Origin: Paenibacillus oleatilyticus
GTDB taxonomy: Bacteria; Bacillota; Bacilli; Paenibacillales; NBRC-103111
NCBI RefSeq assembly: GCF_018998565.1
Contig: NZ_JAHNZO010000003.1
Coordinates: forward strand, 248,001 to 312,000
Direction of reading: 5' to 3'
DNA length: 64,000 bases
The notes beneath the pieces were generated by a model. It saw nothing but the letters and a program-made list of their open reading frames with translations, was not told where the DNA came from and did not search any database. Made by a program: the position numbers and the translations under genes. Positions 63,688 through 64,000 of the stretch are shown one piece after another. The number at the start of each line of letters is the position of its first letter. The stretch's first letter is position 1.

Positions 63688-64000
63688 CGACCACACGATG
63701 GTCCGCAAGGGACTTCGCATGCTGCTGGAAGGCTACCCCGAGCTTGAAATCGTCGGCGAAAGCCAAGACGGGTATGAAGCCGTCGACATGACGGGTCGGC
63801 TGAAGCCGGATGTCGTCGTGATGGACTTGTCGATGCCCAGCGGGCTGGACGGCTTCGCCGCTTGCCGGGAAATCCGCAGGCGGCATCCTTCCGTCAAGAC
63901 GGTCATTTTGACCATGCACGACGAAGAGATTTTCGTCCGGCAGTCCGTTCAGGTGGAGGCCGACGGGTACATTCTGAAGAACAGTCACGGCGAACTGCTG
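63665..64000 (+). CDS. NarL/NreC-type response regulator (cut by the window end)
   Basis: The first 112 residues of a response regulator: acidic pair in VLLVDDHTMVRKGLRML, phospho-Asp in PDVVVMDLSMPSGLDGF, Thr in VILTMHDEEIF and Lys in GYILKNSHGELL. This is the NarL-family receiver that normally precedes a LuxR-type HTH, which lies beyond the window. It overlaps the kinase gene by 23 bp and is surely its partner. Confidence 0.93.
   Translation, partial: MIRVLLVDDHTMVRKGLRMLLEGYPELEIVGESQDGYEAVDMTGRLKPDVVVMDLSMPSGLDGFAACREIRRRHPSVKTVILTMHDEEIFVRQSVQVEADGYILKNSHGELL

Overview
The window is about 64 kb of moderately GC-rich Firmicute DNA. Strong AGGAGG-type ribosome sites, U-rich terminators, an S-layer (SLH) protein, a lipoprotein solute-binding protein, a BmrA-type exporter, a CYP102 fusion P450 and a ydaJKLMN-type operon all point to a Paenibacillaceae member (Paenibacillus or Cohnella-like). 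This placement rests on gene content, not on rRNA. No CRISPR array, tRNA, rRNA, phage or intact insertion sequence was seen.

Layout. 1-3.1 kb: the tail of a sugar-binding protein, an IolG-like dehydrogenase, a LacI regulator and a class II aldolase. 3.2-7.5 kb (minus): a 1445-residue secreted GH20 hexosaminidase with carbohydrate-binding and FIMAH domains. 7.8-10.7 kb: TraX-like protein, KtrB potassium channel, IclR regulator. 11.0-15.1 kb: an operon of amidohydrolase, IlvD/Edd dehydratase, RraA-like protein and SDR, which looks like a sugar-acid pathway. 15.2-18.1 kb: CoaA, then a scarred stretch with a PadR gene, a HAAS/VanZ deletion remnant, a repeat fragment, an AT-rich secreted orphan and a frameshifted small gene. 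18.2-22.1 kb: TetR regulator with a perfect operator, and a CYP102A-type P450-reductase. 22.2-25.8 kb: a P-loop kinase-like protein, BmrA, an orphan histidine kinase. 26.0-29.1 kb: LacI-nagB-nagA with two matching operators, followed by a 204-bp palindromic element. 29.4-31.0 kb (minus): CheY-like protein and a receiver-BTAD regulator. 31.5-36.0 kb: a 1492-residue lectin/Ig/SLH surface protein. 36.2-46.1 kb: ydaJKLMN-like exopolysaccharide operon plus a sixth gene. 46.1-48.9 kb (minus): DoxX protein and two LysM-GH75 chitosanase-like proteins. 49.0-62.5 kb: a divergent peptidoglycan amino-sugar locus. 62.6 kb to the end: an NreBC-like two-component system, cut by the window edge.

Theme. Amino sugars dominate: GH20 frees terminal HexNAc outside the cell, NagA/NagB handle GlcNAc-6-P, the LysM-GH75 proteins resemble chitosanases, and the last large locus combines a MurR/RpiR regulator, a CUT1 ABC importer with its own ATPase, NamZ and NagZ without signal peptides, a MurNAc/GlcNAc-type kinase, MurQ and AnmK. 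MurQ and the kinase give GlcNAc-6-P, which would feed NagA/NagB 22 kb away. The lack of signal peptides on NamZ and NagZ suggests that muropeptide sugars are imported intact and cut inside, unlike the secreted Bacillus subtilis enzymes with their PTS importer. This locus and the c-di-GMP-type exopolysaccharide operon are the most interesting systems here.
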